The notes beneath the pieces were generated by a model, which saw only the letters and a list, made by a program, of their open reading frames with translations, was not told the DNA's origin and searched no databases. From positions 1 to 64,000 of the forward strand of contig BTVX01000014.1 in NCBI GenBank assembly GCA_045862995.1: 64,000 nt of DNA, read 5' to 3'. Below are positions 20,071 to 28,936 of this stretch, in pieces. The position numbers were made by a program, and so were the translations under genes. The DNA comes from UBA2387 sp019454665. GTDB taxonomy: Bacteria; Armatimonadota; Fimbriimonadia; Fimbriimonadales; Fimbriimonadaceae. The number at the start of each line of letters is the position of its first letter. Within the stretch, counting starts at the first letter, position 1.

Positions 20071-20557
20071 CGGGTCCGCGAAGCCGGTTAACGTCGTGGA
20101 CACCAGCGCGTTGGTGGACTGGCACGACCGGTACTATCCGACCGACGTCTTCCCTACTCTCGTTGATCTTGTTGACGGGTTGATCCAGGATGGCCGGCTG
20201 ATGAGCGTCGAGATTGTGCACGACGAGTTGACCATTGTGGCTTCGTCGGGCCTCCAGATGTGGGCGAAGCAGCGGCGGTCAATCTTTGATTCGACCAAGA
20301 ACCACCTGACAGAGGCTCTTGCGATCGAGGGATCGTATCCAGCTTTGAAGGACCCCAACGCGCAATTCGACGAAGCGGACGCCTATGTGATTGCGCTGGC
20401 GCAGCTTCAGGGCGCAGTTGTCGTTACGGCGGAAACACCGGCGGCTCATAAGCGAAAGCCCAAGCGATCCATGTACATCCCCGACGTGTGCGCGGCGTTG
20501 GGAATGGCCTGCATCAGCAACATCGGAATGATGCGCCGGGAGGGTTGGAGCCTGTGA
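20063..20557 (+). CDS. DUF4411 family PIN-like protein, probable toxin
   Basis: It encodes 164 residues from ATG 20063, overlapping the regulator by eight bases. The N terminus VVDTSALVDW has the first PIN aspartate. Further on come IVHDEL, FDEADAYVIALAQ and a late VVTAETPA, the spacing of acidic residues found in PIN nucleases. DUF4411 proteins are usually next to an XRE-ImmA/IrrE gene, as here, so the pair is probably a toxin-antitoxin module that keeps the element in the population. RNase activity is inferred from the fold. Confidence 0.8.
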   Translation: MNDGSAKPVNVVDTSALVDWHDRYYPTDVFPTLVDLVDGLIQDGRLMSVEIVHDELTIVASSGLQMWAKQRRSIFDSTKNHLTEALAIEGSYPALKDPNAQFDEADAYVIALAQLQGAVVVTAETPAAHKRKPKRSMYIPDVCAALGMACISNIGMMRREGWSL

Positions 20558-20836
20558 CCCCGCCCATTCCCGGTGTGGACGTTCCGGCCGACTGCTCGAC
20601 CACGTAAGCGCTACCTCCGGTTAGATGGGGGGAGCGTTCCCGTTGACGGGCCCGGACCTGGCGCACTGGTGGCAGCGAAGGCAGAAGGAGGATAGCGTGA
20701 GAGCCTCTCTCCTTAGCGTTGTGGAGTCACTATGCGAAAGGGCAGACTTGTATCATGTGATGACTGCCCGGCGAATCGAGTTGAGACGATTCTGAGGTTG
20801 ACCGCAGCACGCAGGTAGGACGTGGCAAGGGTCGTG

Positions 20837-20863
20837 GGCCCCGAGGTCGCGAGCCTCGGGGCC
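20837..20863 (-). terminator. Strong hairpin between convergent genes
   Basis: GGCCCCGAGG and its exact complement CCTCGGGGCC flank a seven-base loop. The hairpin lies 20 bases beyond the stop of the leftward ATPase gene. There is no clear T run, so termination is inferred from position and stem strength. It also ends transcription from the rightward DUF4411 gene. The remainder of the 326-base gap (20558-20883) shows nothing else. Confidence 0.55.
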
Positions 20864-20883
20864 GTGAACGTGCGTGCATGGCG

Positions 20884-22398
20884 TCAGGCGGCGGTTCCGT
20901 CGGTGCCCGGATCGCCGATGAAAGGAGCGTCGCGGAACATGTCCGGATCGAAGGTGTTCATAACCTGGCGCGCTCCCGCGGCAGCGGGGCTTCGCAGAGC
21001 CGCGTTGAGGTCGGTGAACCGGTAGGGGCGGCGCGTGTTCGTTCTCGGGAGCTGCTCGACTTGGATGCCGTAGCACTGGTGCAACAACGGACCGATTCGG
21101 TCGAGCTTGCGTTTGGCCGCTTCGGCGTTCGAGGGCGCCTCGCCTCGGCGCGTCCAGTCGGCGTGCAGCGGATCGATCAACTCGCGCATCGTGGCCTCAA
21201 AGGTCCCGCGCTCGCGGGCCTTGTCCACGATTGCCATGGCGAAGACATCGTCGTCCAGCGTCGAGGCCGCAGACTCTTCGGTGTTGGATCGGAGCACCCG
21301 TGCCGTCGCTTCGGCGAGTTCGACGGTCGGGCACGACGCGACGGCGAACCAGGCGAAGTCGGCCAACCGCATGCTCGGCGGCGGGACCAGTGGTTCGCTC
21401 GCGAGGGCCGTTGCAAGCGCGTCGCAGAGCGCCCCGAAGACTCGCGGCGCGGCGCTTTCGAGAGCGGCTAGGAGCTCGGACTCCCGCTTCCATTCGCCGC
21501 TGCGCTCTTTGAGTTCGAGCGCAATCGAACGGTCGACCAGATCGGCTCTCGTGGCCGGGTTCGATATGCCGCCGAGGATCAGGGGTCTCCGCGTCTCGAC
21601 GACGGTGCGGCCGAGGTTCGTATGCAGGGTCCGCGCGGTGAGCGAGGTTCCGGAGAGGACGCAGCACAGGGTGTTGGACATCTCGTGGCTCAAGCCGTCG
21701 AGGTTGTCGAGCGCCAATAGATACGTGTCGGCGAGTGCGGGCATGATGTCCCGCTTGGAGACGGGCGCATCGCTCAGAGCCCCGAGCGAAGGATCCACGA
21801 TGCGCTTGATCGCTGAGGCGAGCATGGATTTGCCGGCGCCCTGCCAGCCGGAGAGGCACAGCACGGGCATCGTCCCTTGCGGCAGGAAGCAGCCGACGGC
21901 GAAGGCCCGAACGAGAAGCACAGCGTCGGCGTCGAGCCCCAGAAGGCTTCCGAATTCCTCGAAACCGCCTCCCGGCTCGGGCTTCGGCAACGGGGCCGCT
22001 CGTTCGGGTCGCAGGAATCGGGCCGGACATTCGGCGGCCTCGACGATCTCCCACCCGCCGGGACGGATGCGCACGGCGGACCGCGCTTCGTCGCAGAGGT
22101 CGATCCAGATTTCGCTGGGCGAGCGCCAGCAACGGAGAGCCGGTTCGAAGACCGGGCCCTCTTCTGCCGCAGCTGCCGCGTTGTCGACGGCGTCGGCGAC
22201 CACGAACCGCGTGGCCTTGACGCCCTGTGTTCGGAGCAGGCGACGGACGAAGCCCTCGAATCCCGGCGACCCCACGGCCACGCTGCGGACCGATCCGTCG
22301 GCGTCCGAGAACGTTGCGAACGGCGTCCGATTGGGAGCGCGCCAGAGTTGGGCGTGCGATTCGACGAGATGGACGAGATCGGCGTGCGGGTTAGCCAC
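20884..22398 (-). CDS. SF3/D5-like helicase ATPase of the element
   Basis: It encodes 504 residues from GTG 22398, chosen because AAGGAG stands six bases upstream. Longer frames would overlap the preceding HTH gene. Walker A is GWQGAGKS at about residue 183, then LLALDNLDGLS (Walker B region), LSGTSLTARTLHT and LILGGISNPATRADLVDRS, the pattern of the ATPase half of D5-type primase-helicases in phages and integrative plasmids. A primase domain is not evident in the first 170 residues, so this is probably a replicative helicase or helicase loader. It is transcribed right after the HTH gene with a ten-base gap. Confidence 0.75.
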   Translation of the reverse strand: MANPHADLVHLVESHAQLWRAPNRTPFATFSDADGSVRSVAVGSPGFEGFVRRLLRTQGVKATRFVVADAVDNAAAAAEEGPVFEPALRCWRSPSEIWIDLCDEARSAVRIRPGGWEIVEAAECPARFLRPERAAPLPKPEPGGGFEEFGSLLGLDADAVLLVRAFAVGCFLPQGTMPVLCLSGWQGAGKSMLASAIKRIVDPSLGALSDAPVSKRDIMPALADTYLLALDNLDGLSHEMSNTLCCVLSGTSLTARTLHTNLGRTVVETRRPLILGGISNPATRADLVDRSIALELKERSGEWKRESELLAALESAAPRVFGALCDALATALASEPLVPPPSMRLADFAWFAVASCPTVELAEATARVLRSNTEESAASTLDDDVFAMAIVDKARERGTFEATMRELIDPLHADWTRRGEAPSNAEAAKRKLDRIGPLLHQCYGIQVEQLPRTNTRRPYRFTDLNAALRSPAAAGARQVMNTFDPDMFRDAPFIGDPGTDGTAA

Positions 22399-22408
22399 GG
22401 TGGGCTCC

Positions 22409-22606
22409 TTAGAGTTCCGCGATGAAGCGGTCGATCTCGGTCGCGGCGACGCGTGTTGCGGACGCGACCTTGACGGTGCGGATGCGCTTGGCGGCGATGA
22501 GTTTGTAGACGGTGGTGCGGCCCACGCCGAGTTGGCGCGCGACGCAATCGACGGTGAAGAGGCGGGGCGCGACGAAGCGCTCCGCATTGGCGGATTGGTT
22601 TTTCAT
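22409..22606 (-). CDS. Excisionase/AlpA-type helix-turn-helix protein
   Basis: It encodes 65 residues. RLFTVDCVARQLGVGRTTVY followed by KLIAAKRIRTVKV is the winged MerR-like HTH_17 domain of excisionases. RFIAEL closes the domain. It probably binds att or promoter DNA and directs excision or switches on the replication genes. It is first in a leftward pair with the D5-like ATPase. Confidence 0.85.
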   Translation of the reverse strand: MKNQSANAERFVAPRLFTVDCVARQLGVGRTTVYKLIAAKRIRTVKVASATRVAATEIDRFIAEL

Positions 22607-23048
22607 GGCGTTGGATTCCTTCGCCCGCGAGGGGCGGAACGGGGCGGCTCAGAGGCCGCCGGTGGATGCGGGTGGAGAGGTTTGCCGGCGGGTTGTGGAA
22701 CGGACCGGGTGCGTTCGCCGCAGGATCTCCCTCATCTTTATTGTTGCCATCGCCCAACGCACGAGCGGTTCAACGCGGCAAGAACGCAAATGGGGACTTT
22801 CGCCGGCAACAGGCTGTCGAAATCATCGACCACCTCCCGCCGGAGACCCCTCATGCTTATTTCCGGAAAAACGCCCCAACGCCCAGACTGACCGAACAGG
22901 CCGGAGACGGGTCGCCGGAACACGCACCCGACCGGGCAGGGACTCCTTCAACCGATCCAACCACGTGTGTAAGGGGGCCGCGCACGCATGGACCCGCCAC
23001 CACGAGTCAAGCTTCAGATAATATGACGTTTCATTTCACAACACACTC
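22607..23048. other. Divergent intergenic region, no gene seen
   Basis: These 442 bases separate the leftward HTH gene from the rightward RepA-like gene and must hold both promoters. The right end (about 23015-23045) is AT-rich, with GATAATATG as a possible -10 for the RepA-like gene. No conserved ORF or strong hairpin was found. Its place between replication-like genes makes it a candidate for an origin, without direct evidence. Confidence 0.35.
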
Positions 23049-24008
23049 ATGAACCGATTTGAAATGAACCAATTCAGGACCCTGTCGTGGGATGGTCTCA
23101 TGGCCACTCCGACGATCGGCCGGGAGATCGTCGAAGGGCTGCTCGCGCCCGGCGACACCGTGTTGCTGAGTGGGCCCCCAGACGTCGGCAAGACCACCTT
23201 CCTGGCCCACCTGGTTGCCCAGGCCGCGTGCGGAGGCGAGGTGCTGGGACGTAGGGCTGGGCCCGCCAAAGTGGCTTGGCTGGCCTTCGAGGAGGCCGAG
23301 CCCCTCACGCGCCGCAGATTCGAGCACCACGCCCACAAGGACCTCGAAGGCAAGATCGTCTTCGAATTCCACGACCGGATGCTGAAGCCCGACGAGATGG
23401 CGCGCGCGATCGAGCGCATCGCCGACGACGGATTCGAGCTCGTGGTCGTCGATCCATTGCTCGCCGCCGTCGAGTTGAAGGACATGAACGACGGCGCCCG
23501 GGTCCGCGAAGCCCTCAACGGACTCGTCACCGCGTGTCAGCGGCGGGAGCTGGCCCTCGTCGCCACCCACCATACGAGCAAGCGCACTTCCCTGCGCGGC
23601 GGCGCCAACACGGCGCTGGGGTCCATCCAGTTCGAAGCGACGTTCCGCGACAAGTGGACGATGGTGCCGGTCGAATTCGAACGCCGGGTGTTCGATTTCG
23701 AGGCGCGTTCCAAGACGCGCGAGTACCGCAAGCGGAGGATTCGGGCGAACGGCCCCGACTCGTTCGAGACGATCGAGCCGGTGCGGCCCGTCAAAGGACG
23801 CAAGGCCAACGACGTGGAGGAGTTCATCAAGGCGGCCAGACCCTTGTTGGCGGACGGAAAAACCTATTACGTTAACTACCTCGTCAAGGCTGCGAAAATC
23901 GCCGGCGGCAAGAACGGGCATGAGCTCCGCGCGCGGCTCGAAGCTGCGGGAGTGAAGCTCAAGCGAGTCAAACGTGGCTGGCTCGTGATCGAAGTCCCGG
24001 GACCGTAA
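23049..24008 (+). CDS. RepA/RadA-like AAA+ ATPase
   Basis: It encodes 319 residues from ATG 23049 (no clear ribosome-binding site, and ATG 23064 is an alternative). Walker A GPPDVGKTT is at about 42-50, VAWLAFEEAE follows as the catalytic glutamate region, Walker B is LVVVDPLLAA near 131, and LALVATHHTSK is the sensor strand. This is the AAA_25 hexameric helicase fold of plasmid RepA. The C-terminal 70 residues (ANDVEEFIKAARPLL onward) look like a small winged helix. It probably unwinds element DNA or loads replication proteins, together with the D5-like ATPase and the polymerase-like genes. The inverted TGACGGTCG repeats follow its stop. Confidence 0.82.
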   Translation: MNRFEMNQFRTLSWDGLMATPTIGREIVEGLLAPGDTVLLSGPPDVGKTTFLAHLVAQAACGGEVLGRRAGPAKVAWLAFEEAEPLTRRRFEHHAHKDLEGKIVFEFHDRMLKPDEMARAIERIADDGFELVVVDPLLAAVELKDMNDGARVREALNGLVTACQRRELALVATHHTSKRTSLRGGANTALGSIQFEATFRDKWTMVPVEFERRVFDFEARSKTREYRKRRIRANGPDSFETIEPVRPVKGRKANDVEEFIKAARPLLADGKTYYVNYLVKAAKIAGGKNGHELRARLEAAGVKLKRVKRGWLVIEVPGP

Positions 24009-24011
24009 CGG

Positions 24012-24036
24012 ACCGTCACGACCGTCACGACCGTCA
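24012..24036 (-). repeat. Inverted copy of the iterated TGACGGTCG repeat
   Basis: An exact 25-base inverse of 11561-11585, three bases after the stop of the RepA-like gene. The two copies are 12.4 kb apart and face each other, so recombination between them would invert the intervening genes. Confidence 0.6.
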
Positions 24037-24113
24037 CCAACCCGGACCGCAGACTGGAGCGGACCGCTGTTTTCGGCCATGGACCCACCCGCCGCAAGTG
24101 GGTCGAAAGTCCC

Positions 24114-25544
24114 TCAGGCCGTCTTGCGGGCGCATCCCCGGAGCTCTGCGAACCAGTGTTCGAGGATCGCGGGGGAGCCCAGGAGTTCGAGTCCCTTGGC
24201 GGCTGCGGCGGCGTCCGCCCGAAGAGCGACTTCCCGCGCCGCAGCGGTGTCGCAGGCGTAGTACAGGCCGTCGTGCAGCCAGGCCACGATCGGAACGCCC
24301 TCGAGCGCCTCGGCCACGGCGAGCATTAAGGCCAGCTCGTAGGTCTGCATCTGGTACTCCAGCACGGAACGCGCCTTGGACGCCGCGTCGCCGGGCTTGG
24401 GCCAGGCCGAGGCGTCGAGCTCGCGCCCGAACGCGTCGAGGACGACGCCGTTGCGGATCGCTTCGAGCCGCCCGTCCCGTCGGTCGAGGAGCTCCCGGAT
24501 CTCCGGCAGCCCCAGGAACGCGTCGGCGGCCGCGCTGCCGAGTTCGCGGACCAGCTCTCTCCGAACGGTCCAGCGGTCGGCCCCGTCAATGATCGAGTAC
24601 AGGGCCGTCTCGACGAGCGGCTCGTCGCCGCGCGAGACGCCGGACGCTTCGAGCAGGTACGGCCAAATCGAGGATTCGAGCCGGGCCTTCAGCAGCGGGC
24701 AGTCCCAGAGCCAGGCGGCGATGTGGAGCCGGGACGAACCGACTTGGACGTGGTGGCACCGCTTGAGGACCTCGGCCCGCATACCGCGCGGCAGGTTCTG
24801 CGCGGGATGCGACGTGTACATGCGCGGCGAAGCCGCGACGGCGTGGTACCGGGGAGCGGGGTCCGCCGCGTACCGGGCCAGCTGCGCCAACACGTCGGGC
24901 TTCCGCTCAAGGCTCTTGCCGTACTCCCGGCGGATGCGGTCGGCCTCGCGCGCGGCCTGGGCGTACGCCTCGGCGGGCTGGGCGTGCAGGCGCTCCAGCA
25001 GGGGCAGGACCTCGGGCACGGGCTGGGCGCAGGCGGCGACGCCGGACTGCGGCGGCAAACCCGTGGCGAACGACACGAGCGCCTCGACGGGCGTCTCGGC
25101 GAGGTCCCGAAGGACCGCCGCGAAGAGGTCGACGGCGCAGTCGAACCGTCTGACGCAGCGGCACCGCCCGCTGGCCGGCGATGTGGCCTCGATGCGGAAG
25201 CCCGCCTCGACGAGCCGCTTGCGCAGCTTCGGCCAAGCGCCGTTCCAGCCGCAGCCGCGCAGCGCGGCGTCGGAGATCTTCGTCAGACCCGTCTCCGCGT
25301 CGATCGAGGGTCGCACGAGGACGTGGGCGACGAATCGCCGAAGCGCTGCGCTGTTGCGAAGAAGCGGATAGTGTTGGAGCCACATGTCGCGCGTCCGGCG
25401 CGAGACGAGCAGCAGACCGTCGGGTTGGGGGCGGATCTCGCCCTCGCCCATGCGCGAAGAAGAGCCGTGACGGCGAAGGGACCCGCCAGGCGCCGAACCG
25501 GTCGGATCGGGAGCGGGAGTGACGACAATAGCGTTGGTGTTCAT
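24114..25544 (-). CDS. Family A DNA polymerase-like protein, apparently inactive paralogue
   Basis: It encodes 476 residues from ATG 25544 (ATG 25565 is also possible). The C-terminal half lines up with the T7/Pol I palm-fingers order: MYTSHPAQNLP (about 243-253) matches the TSxPNLQNIP element. VQVGSSRLHIAAWLW (266-280) sits at motif A but has no aspartate at the catalytic position. VETALYSIIDGA (311-322) sits at motif B with glutamate where the dNTP-binding lysine belongs. AWLHDG (421-426) matches motif C VHDE with the aspartate kept. Residues 120-200 look like a winged DNA-binding part. It shares VSFATGxPP and the whole layout with the protein at 29614, so they are paralogues. With motifs A and B changed it probably binds DNA without polymerising, perhaps as a partner subunit. 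The family call rests on motif order only. Confidence 0.6.
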   Translation of the reverse strand: MNTNAIVVTPAPDPTGSAPGGSLRRHGSSSRMGEGEIRPQPDGLLLVSRRTRDMWLQHYPLLRNSAALRRFVAHVLVRPSIDAETGLTKISDAALRGCGWNGAWPKLRKRLVEAGFRIEATSPASGRCRCVRRFDCAVDLFAAVLRDLAETPVEALVSFATGLPPQSGVAACAQPVPEVLPLLERLHAQPAEAYAQAAREADRIRREYGKSLERKPDVLAQLARYAADPAPRYHAVAASPRMYTSHPAQNLPRGMRAEVLKRCHHVQVGSSRLHIAAWLWDCPLLKARLESSIWPYLLEASGVSRGDEPLVETALYSIIDGADRWTVRRELVRELGSAAADAFLGLPEIRELLDRRDGRLEAIRNGVVLDAFGRELDASAWPKPGDAASKARSVLEYQMQTYELALMLAVAEALEGVPIVAWLHDGLYYACDTAAAREVALRADAAAAAKGLELLGSPAILEHWFAELRGCARKTA

Positions 25545-26375
25545 TGTTTCTTGTGGATGCGGTGATGGCATAACCACCAAATGGTCTTTCGCGACGAAGA
25601 AGGAAGAACGCGGCTCGCATGGGGCGTTTCGAAGGGGCTCGGACGATCGCTTTAGACTCGCCTCGGACCCGAGACGGAGGAACAGAGCAACCTCGGACGC
25701 CCAAGGAAGGACGACGTATGGGCTTGCACGCAAAGGCAATGCTGGTGGATCGTTCCGATGCCTTCCTTGGCCCGTTCTAATAGCGGAGGTCGTTTCCCAA
25801 GTCCAGTGGCACAGCCCGACTTGCGTCCGCCAGAGCGACGCCGACGTTCCGCCGCGCCTCGTCGCCGTGCGGGCCGAGGGACGGCGCGGGAGGGCGCCCG
25901 TGCGGTGATCCGCGGGGCTCGCGGGCCGTGCCCCGGTACGCCGAACGTCCCGAGGCGCACCTTGGTCGTCTCACCAATTCTTTCGTCACAATCTCGTAGC
26001 CAAAGCGCTCTGCGCCTCTGGGACGTCGGCGCCGGGGCGACCATGGGGACGCCGCAGCGGCCCCCTGCGGTCAGGCCCCTTCTCGCGAGCCCCTGCGGTC
26101 CGCACGGGAGGGTGCCCCGCAGCGACCTAGGACGAACGGCGGCCCGGCGCGGATTCGACTCGTTCGCGGGATCATGGGGCCGCGAGACCCGGCGGGCGCC
26201 GAGGGAGGGACTCCCATCCGCCCGAAGGGCTGCGGCTCCGCCGGCGTCTGCGGCCCGATCCCGTGAACTCCCGGCGTTGCGTCTTTTCTTAGGGACGAGC
26301 CTCCCTGATCCACCAATTCTTTCGGGACCGATGGTTGCGGTTGTAGCGAATATGCGCCACAATGGAAGCACGACC
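25545..26375. other. Long gap without convincing genes
   Basis: 831 bases between divergent genes. Open frames exist on both strands but have the arginine/proline/glycine-rich look of GC-rich non-coding DNA. CACCAATTCTTTCG occurs twice as a direct repeat (25972-25985 and 26311-26324). The right end carries the start region of the HTH/PIN pair. It might be a decayed gene or hold regulatory RNA. Nothing more can be supported. Confidence 0.4.
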
Positions 26376-26837
26376 ATGATCGAGGAACGACGATTCGACC
26401 CTGCCGACATTCCGAGCGAGGAAGCTGAGCGCCTTCAGCGGGCCTTGAGCTCGCACGCCCGGCCGGTGCTCTGGACCGAAGGCGGCGACCCAGAAGAGTT
26501 GCCCGAGGCCCTCAACCGGCTCTTCGTGGAGATTCTCGGCCTGATGCGCCATCGCCAGGCGATCTTCCTGATCCACGAGGACGAGGCGTACACGACCCAG
26601 GCGGCGGCCAACTTCCTCGGCGTCAGCCGCCAGTACGTGGTCAAGCTGCTCGAAGAGGGGCGCATCCCGTTCCACCGCGTCGGCACGCACCGGCGCATCT
26701 TCTTCAAAGACCTGGCGGCTTTCCGCACCGAGAGGAGCAAGGCCCGTCGCGCGAAGCTCGACGAGTTGACGCGCGAAGCGACGGAGGCGGGATACGACTA
26801 CGAGTACACCGACCTTTCTCGGAGGGACCCGGCCTAA
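26376..26837 (+). CDS. Excisionase-type HTH antitoxin of a PIN toxin
   Basis: It encodes 153 residues from ATG 26376 with GGAAG seven bases upstream (ATG 26352 is in frame but lacks one). Residues about 70-120 form the HTH: EAYTTQAAANFLGVSRQYV followed by KLLEEGRIPFHRVGTHRRI, the same domain class as excisionases but used as an antitoxin in a well-known pair with PIN proteins. The PIN gene follows three bases later. It should bind the toxin through its C-terminal tail and repress its own promoter. Confidence 0.82.
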   Translation: MIEERRFDPADIPSEEAERLQRALSSHARPVLWTEGGDPEELPEALNRLFVEILGLMRHRQAIFLIHEDEAYTTQAAANFLGVSRQYVVKLLEEGRIPFHRVGTHRRIFFKDLAAFRTERSKARRAKLDELTREATEAGYDYEYTDLSRRDPA

Positions 26838-26840
26838 GCG

Positions 26841-27452
26841 ATGCTGGCCGACTTCGCCGTCGTTCTGGACGCGAACGTCCTGGCCGAATCGGCCCTTGGC
26901 GACCTGTTCCTACGGCTCTCGGAGGAGCCGAGACTTCTCTTGCCCAAATGGACGGAGACGATTCTCGAAGAGACCGAACGAACGCTCGTGCAAACGCTCG
27001 GATGGGCTCCAGAGGTTGCGGCGAGTCGGCTGGCGGCCATGCGGGAGTGGTTTCCCGAGGCGATGATCGAAGACTACGAGCCGTTCATGGCGCGGTGCCG
27101 GAACGACGAGCGCGACCGGCACGTGTTGGCCGCCGCGATCCGGGAGGGAGTGGAGACGATCGTGACGATGAACGCCAAGCACTTCCGGCCCGAGCACTTG
27201 GAGCCGTGGGGCGTGAACGCCAGCCACCCCGACGCGTATCTGCGCGTGCTGTTTGATCACGACGCCGGCGCCGTCGTCCAGGCGTTGAACGACATGGCCC
27301 AGGCCCGGCGCAAGCCGCTTGCGCAACTGCTATCCCGGTTGAGCCAGCCCACGCCCGACTTCGCCGCCCACGTCGCCGGCAGCTTGGCGATCAACTTGCC
27401 CCGCTACGACAAGGAGGCGTACCGCAGCTCCCAAGAGCACGGCTCGCCTTGA
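26841..27452 (+). CDS. PIN-domain ribonuclease toxin
   Basis: It encodes 203 residues from ATG 26841. VVLDANVLAES gives the first catalytic aspartate (residue 9), WTETILEE a glutamate near 37, NDERDRHVLAAAI the central acidic pair near 90, and VTMNAKHF the end of the PIN core. Paired with the preceding HTH antitoxin, it is probably an RNase that stabilises the element. The C-terminal 60 residues are extra to the PIN core and match no domain I know. Confidence 0.82.
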   Translation: MLADFAVVLDANVLAESALGDLFLRLSEEPRLLLPKWTETILEETERTLVQTLGWAPEVAASRLAAMREWFPEAMIEDYEPFMARCRNDERDRHVLAAAIREGVETIVTMNAKHFRPEHLEPWGVNASHPDAYLRVLFDHDAGAVVQALNDMAQARRKPLAQLLSRLSQPTPDFAAHVAGSLAINLPRYDKEAYRSSQEHGSP

Positions 27453-27492
27453 GCAGGCCTCTCCCCTTGATTCTCCCCGTCCCTTCACCCCT

Positions 27493-28047
27493 TCACTCGA
27501 CGCCGAGGCGTCTGCCGTAAAGTTCCACGTAGTCTCCCCAACTCCCGAGAAGGAAGCGGTCGAGCTGCGGATCGAAGAGCAGCGTGGCGTCGTAGGGGTC
27601 GCCCATGTTGACGTACAGCAGACGGGTCGTCCGCCAGTACGCGTCGAGTTCGGAGCCTTCGACGTGCTCCACGCCGAAGCCCCGCATCGCGTGGTCGGCG
27701 TAGTCCATGGCGACGTCGGCCCGCAGACAGGGCAGCCGTCCCGAGATGTCCCAGAGGCCGAGCCGTCCGCAAACCGTTTCGGCGGTCTCGCGGCAGCGGT
27801 GGATCTCTTTGGCGTTGCGCAGAACGGTCTGCCAGGTCGGAGACTCGGGGAAGAAGCGCCGGTCGAAGCGGTCGACGACGGACTGGGCGGCGCGGGCCAC
27901 GGGGGCCAGCTCGGGTTCCCGGCACTCGCAGACGAGGTCCATGGCGTGGGAGACCGAGGCGATGCGGCCCGTGGAGGCCAGCGAGTAGAGGGCGGAGGTC
28001 TGGCCGGAGTGCCAGAGTGAGGCGAGTCGGACGATCTGTGTCTTCAT
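27493..28047 (-). CDS. Hypothetical protein of the element
   Basis: It encodes 184 residues. I recognise no family. The sequence is globular with many arginines and tryptophans (SLWHSGQTSALYSLAS, RFFPESPTWQTVLRNA, HAMRGFGVEHVEGSELDAYW, LLFDPQLDRFLLGSWGDY) and a few cysteines (LVCECREPE). It lies downstream of the ArdC-like gene on the same strand, separated by a terminator, so it probably has its own promoter. Confidence 0.6.
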   Translation of the reverse strand: MKTQIVRLASLWHSGQTSALYSLASTGRIASVSHAMDLVCECREPELAPVARAAQSVVDRFDRRFFPESPTWQTVLRNAKEIHRCRETAETVCGRLGLWDISGRLPCLRADVAMDYADHAMRGFGVEHVEGSELDAYWRTTRLLYVNMGDPYDATLLFDPQLDRFLLGSWGDYVELYGRRLGVE

Positions 28048-28068
28048 TGGTGTTGGGTAAACGCGAAA

Positions 28069-28108
28069 AGGCCGCCCGCCCCCTGGAAATCGGGGAACGG
28101 ACGGCCTT
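28069..28108 (-). terminator. Rho-independent-type terminator after the ArdC-like gene
   Basis: On the minus strand AAGGCCG and CGGCCTT form the outer stem, with further GC pairing inside (CCCCGATTTCCAGGGG region), followed by TTTTCGCGTTT. It is 25 bases past the stop of the ArdC-like gene. Confidence 0.65.
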
Positions 28109-28132
28109 GGTGTCGCGCGGGGTCTTGGATCC

Positions 28133-28936
28133 CTAGGGATCGAGGCGGGAGAGGATGTCGGCGGCGGCTTTCTGGACGGCTCCGAGCGATGCCCTGAGGG
28201 CTACGGCGTCGCCGTCGTAGAGGTGGATGTAGTCGGCGCTCGACGTGCCGGGATCGAGCCCCACGGCCGAGCACACGGCGTACGCCGCCGCCTCGGCTTC
28301 GAGCTCGCGGATCCTGCGGCTCAGGGCTTCGGGTCTGCCGGACCGGTGGAGCAGCTCGTGCGCCAGTTCGTGGACCAGCGTGGAGAACTCCTCGGCGGGT
28401 TCCATGCCTTTCAGCACGCGGACCTTGCCGCCCATGCTGACGCCCTTGGCGCCTCCGAGTCCGTCGGCCCTTTCGAGTCCGATCCCGAAGTGGCGGTACG
28501 CGGCCTCGAGCCTGAGCAGGGCTTTGCCGGGGTCGCCCGACACCTTGCCGATCTCGGGCAGCGGTTCGCCGTCGGTCTGCGAGACGTCGAAGACGAAGCC
28601 CGTGCAGAAGCCGAGGCTCCTGGGTTCGGGCTCGTCGACGATGGCCTTCTGTTCCGTGCGTCGGTACACCATCGGCACGAGGATGAGGAGGCCCTTCTCG
28701 CCCTTGCGGACGCGGCGGCCCAGGGTCTTCCACGTTGAGAACCCCGCGACGCGGGTGGCGTCGGGCTTCTGCGCCAGGATGAGGCAGACGTTGTTCAGGC
28801 TGTAGCGGTGGAACCGGCCCACGGCCTGGAGGAAGTCGCGCAGGTTCTGGGACCTGCCGGATTCGAGGGAGTCGGCCAGCAGGGCGAGTGCCCTCTGGAC
28901 CATCAGGTGAGCGCGTTGTTTGCGATCTTCGTTCAT
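28133..28936 (-). CDS. ArdC-like antirestriction protein
   Basis: It encodes 267 residues from ATG 28936 (GAGGA five bases upstream). The N-terminal half is the ArdC ssDNA-binding type domain (HRYSLNNVCLILAQKPDAT, VAGFSTWKTLGRRVRKGEKG, LLILVPMVYRR). The C-terminal half has the zinc peptidase motif HELAHELLH at about 188 and acidic residues after it. ArdC proteins of plasmids and integrative elements protect incoming single-stranded DNA and counter host restriction. In this element it would help entry into a host with other restriction systems. Confidence 0.87.
   Translation of the reverse strand: MNEDRKQRAHLMVQRALALLADSLESGRSQNLRDFLQAVGRFHRYSLNNVCLILAQKPDATRVAGFSTWKTLGRRVRKGEKGLLILVPMVYRRTEQKAIVDEPEPRSLGFCTGFVFDVSQTDGEPLPEIGKVSGDPGKALLRLEAAYRHFGIGLERADGLGGAKGVSMGGKVRVLKGMEPAEEFSTLVHELAHELLHRSGRPEALSRRIRELEAEAAAYAVCSAVGLDPGTSSADYIHLYDGDAVALRASLGAVQKAAADILSRLDP

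Noticed and set aside
21107..22891. 594-residue plus-strand frame opposite the D5-like ATPase.
   Set aside because: Arginine/serine-rich shadow; the minus strand carries Walker A and the other ATPase motifs and a good ribosome-binding sequence.
25652..26410. 252-residue minus frame in the 831-base gap.
   Set aside because: Composition is that of noise (Arg, Pro, Gly, Ala) and no family pattern was seen; it also crosses the start of the HTH gene.
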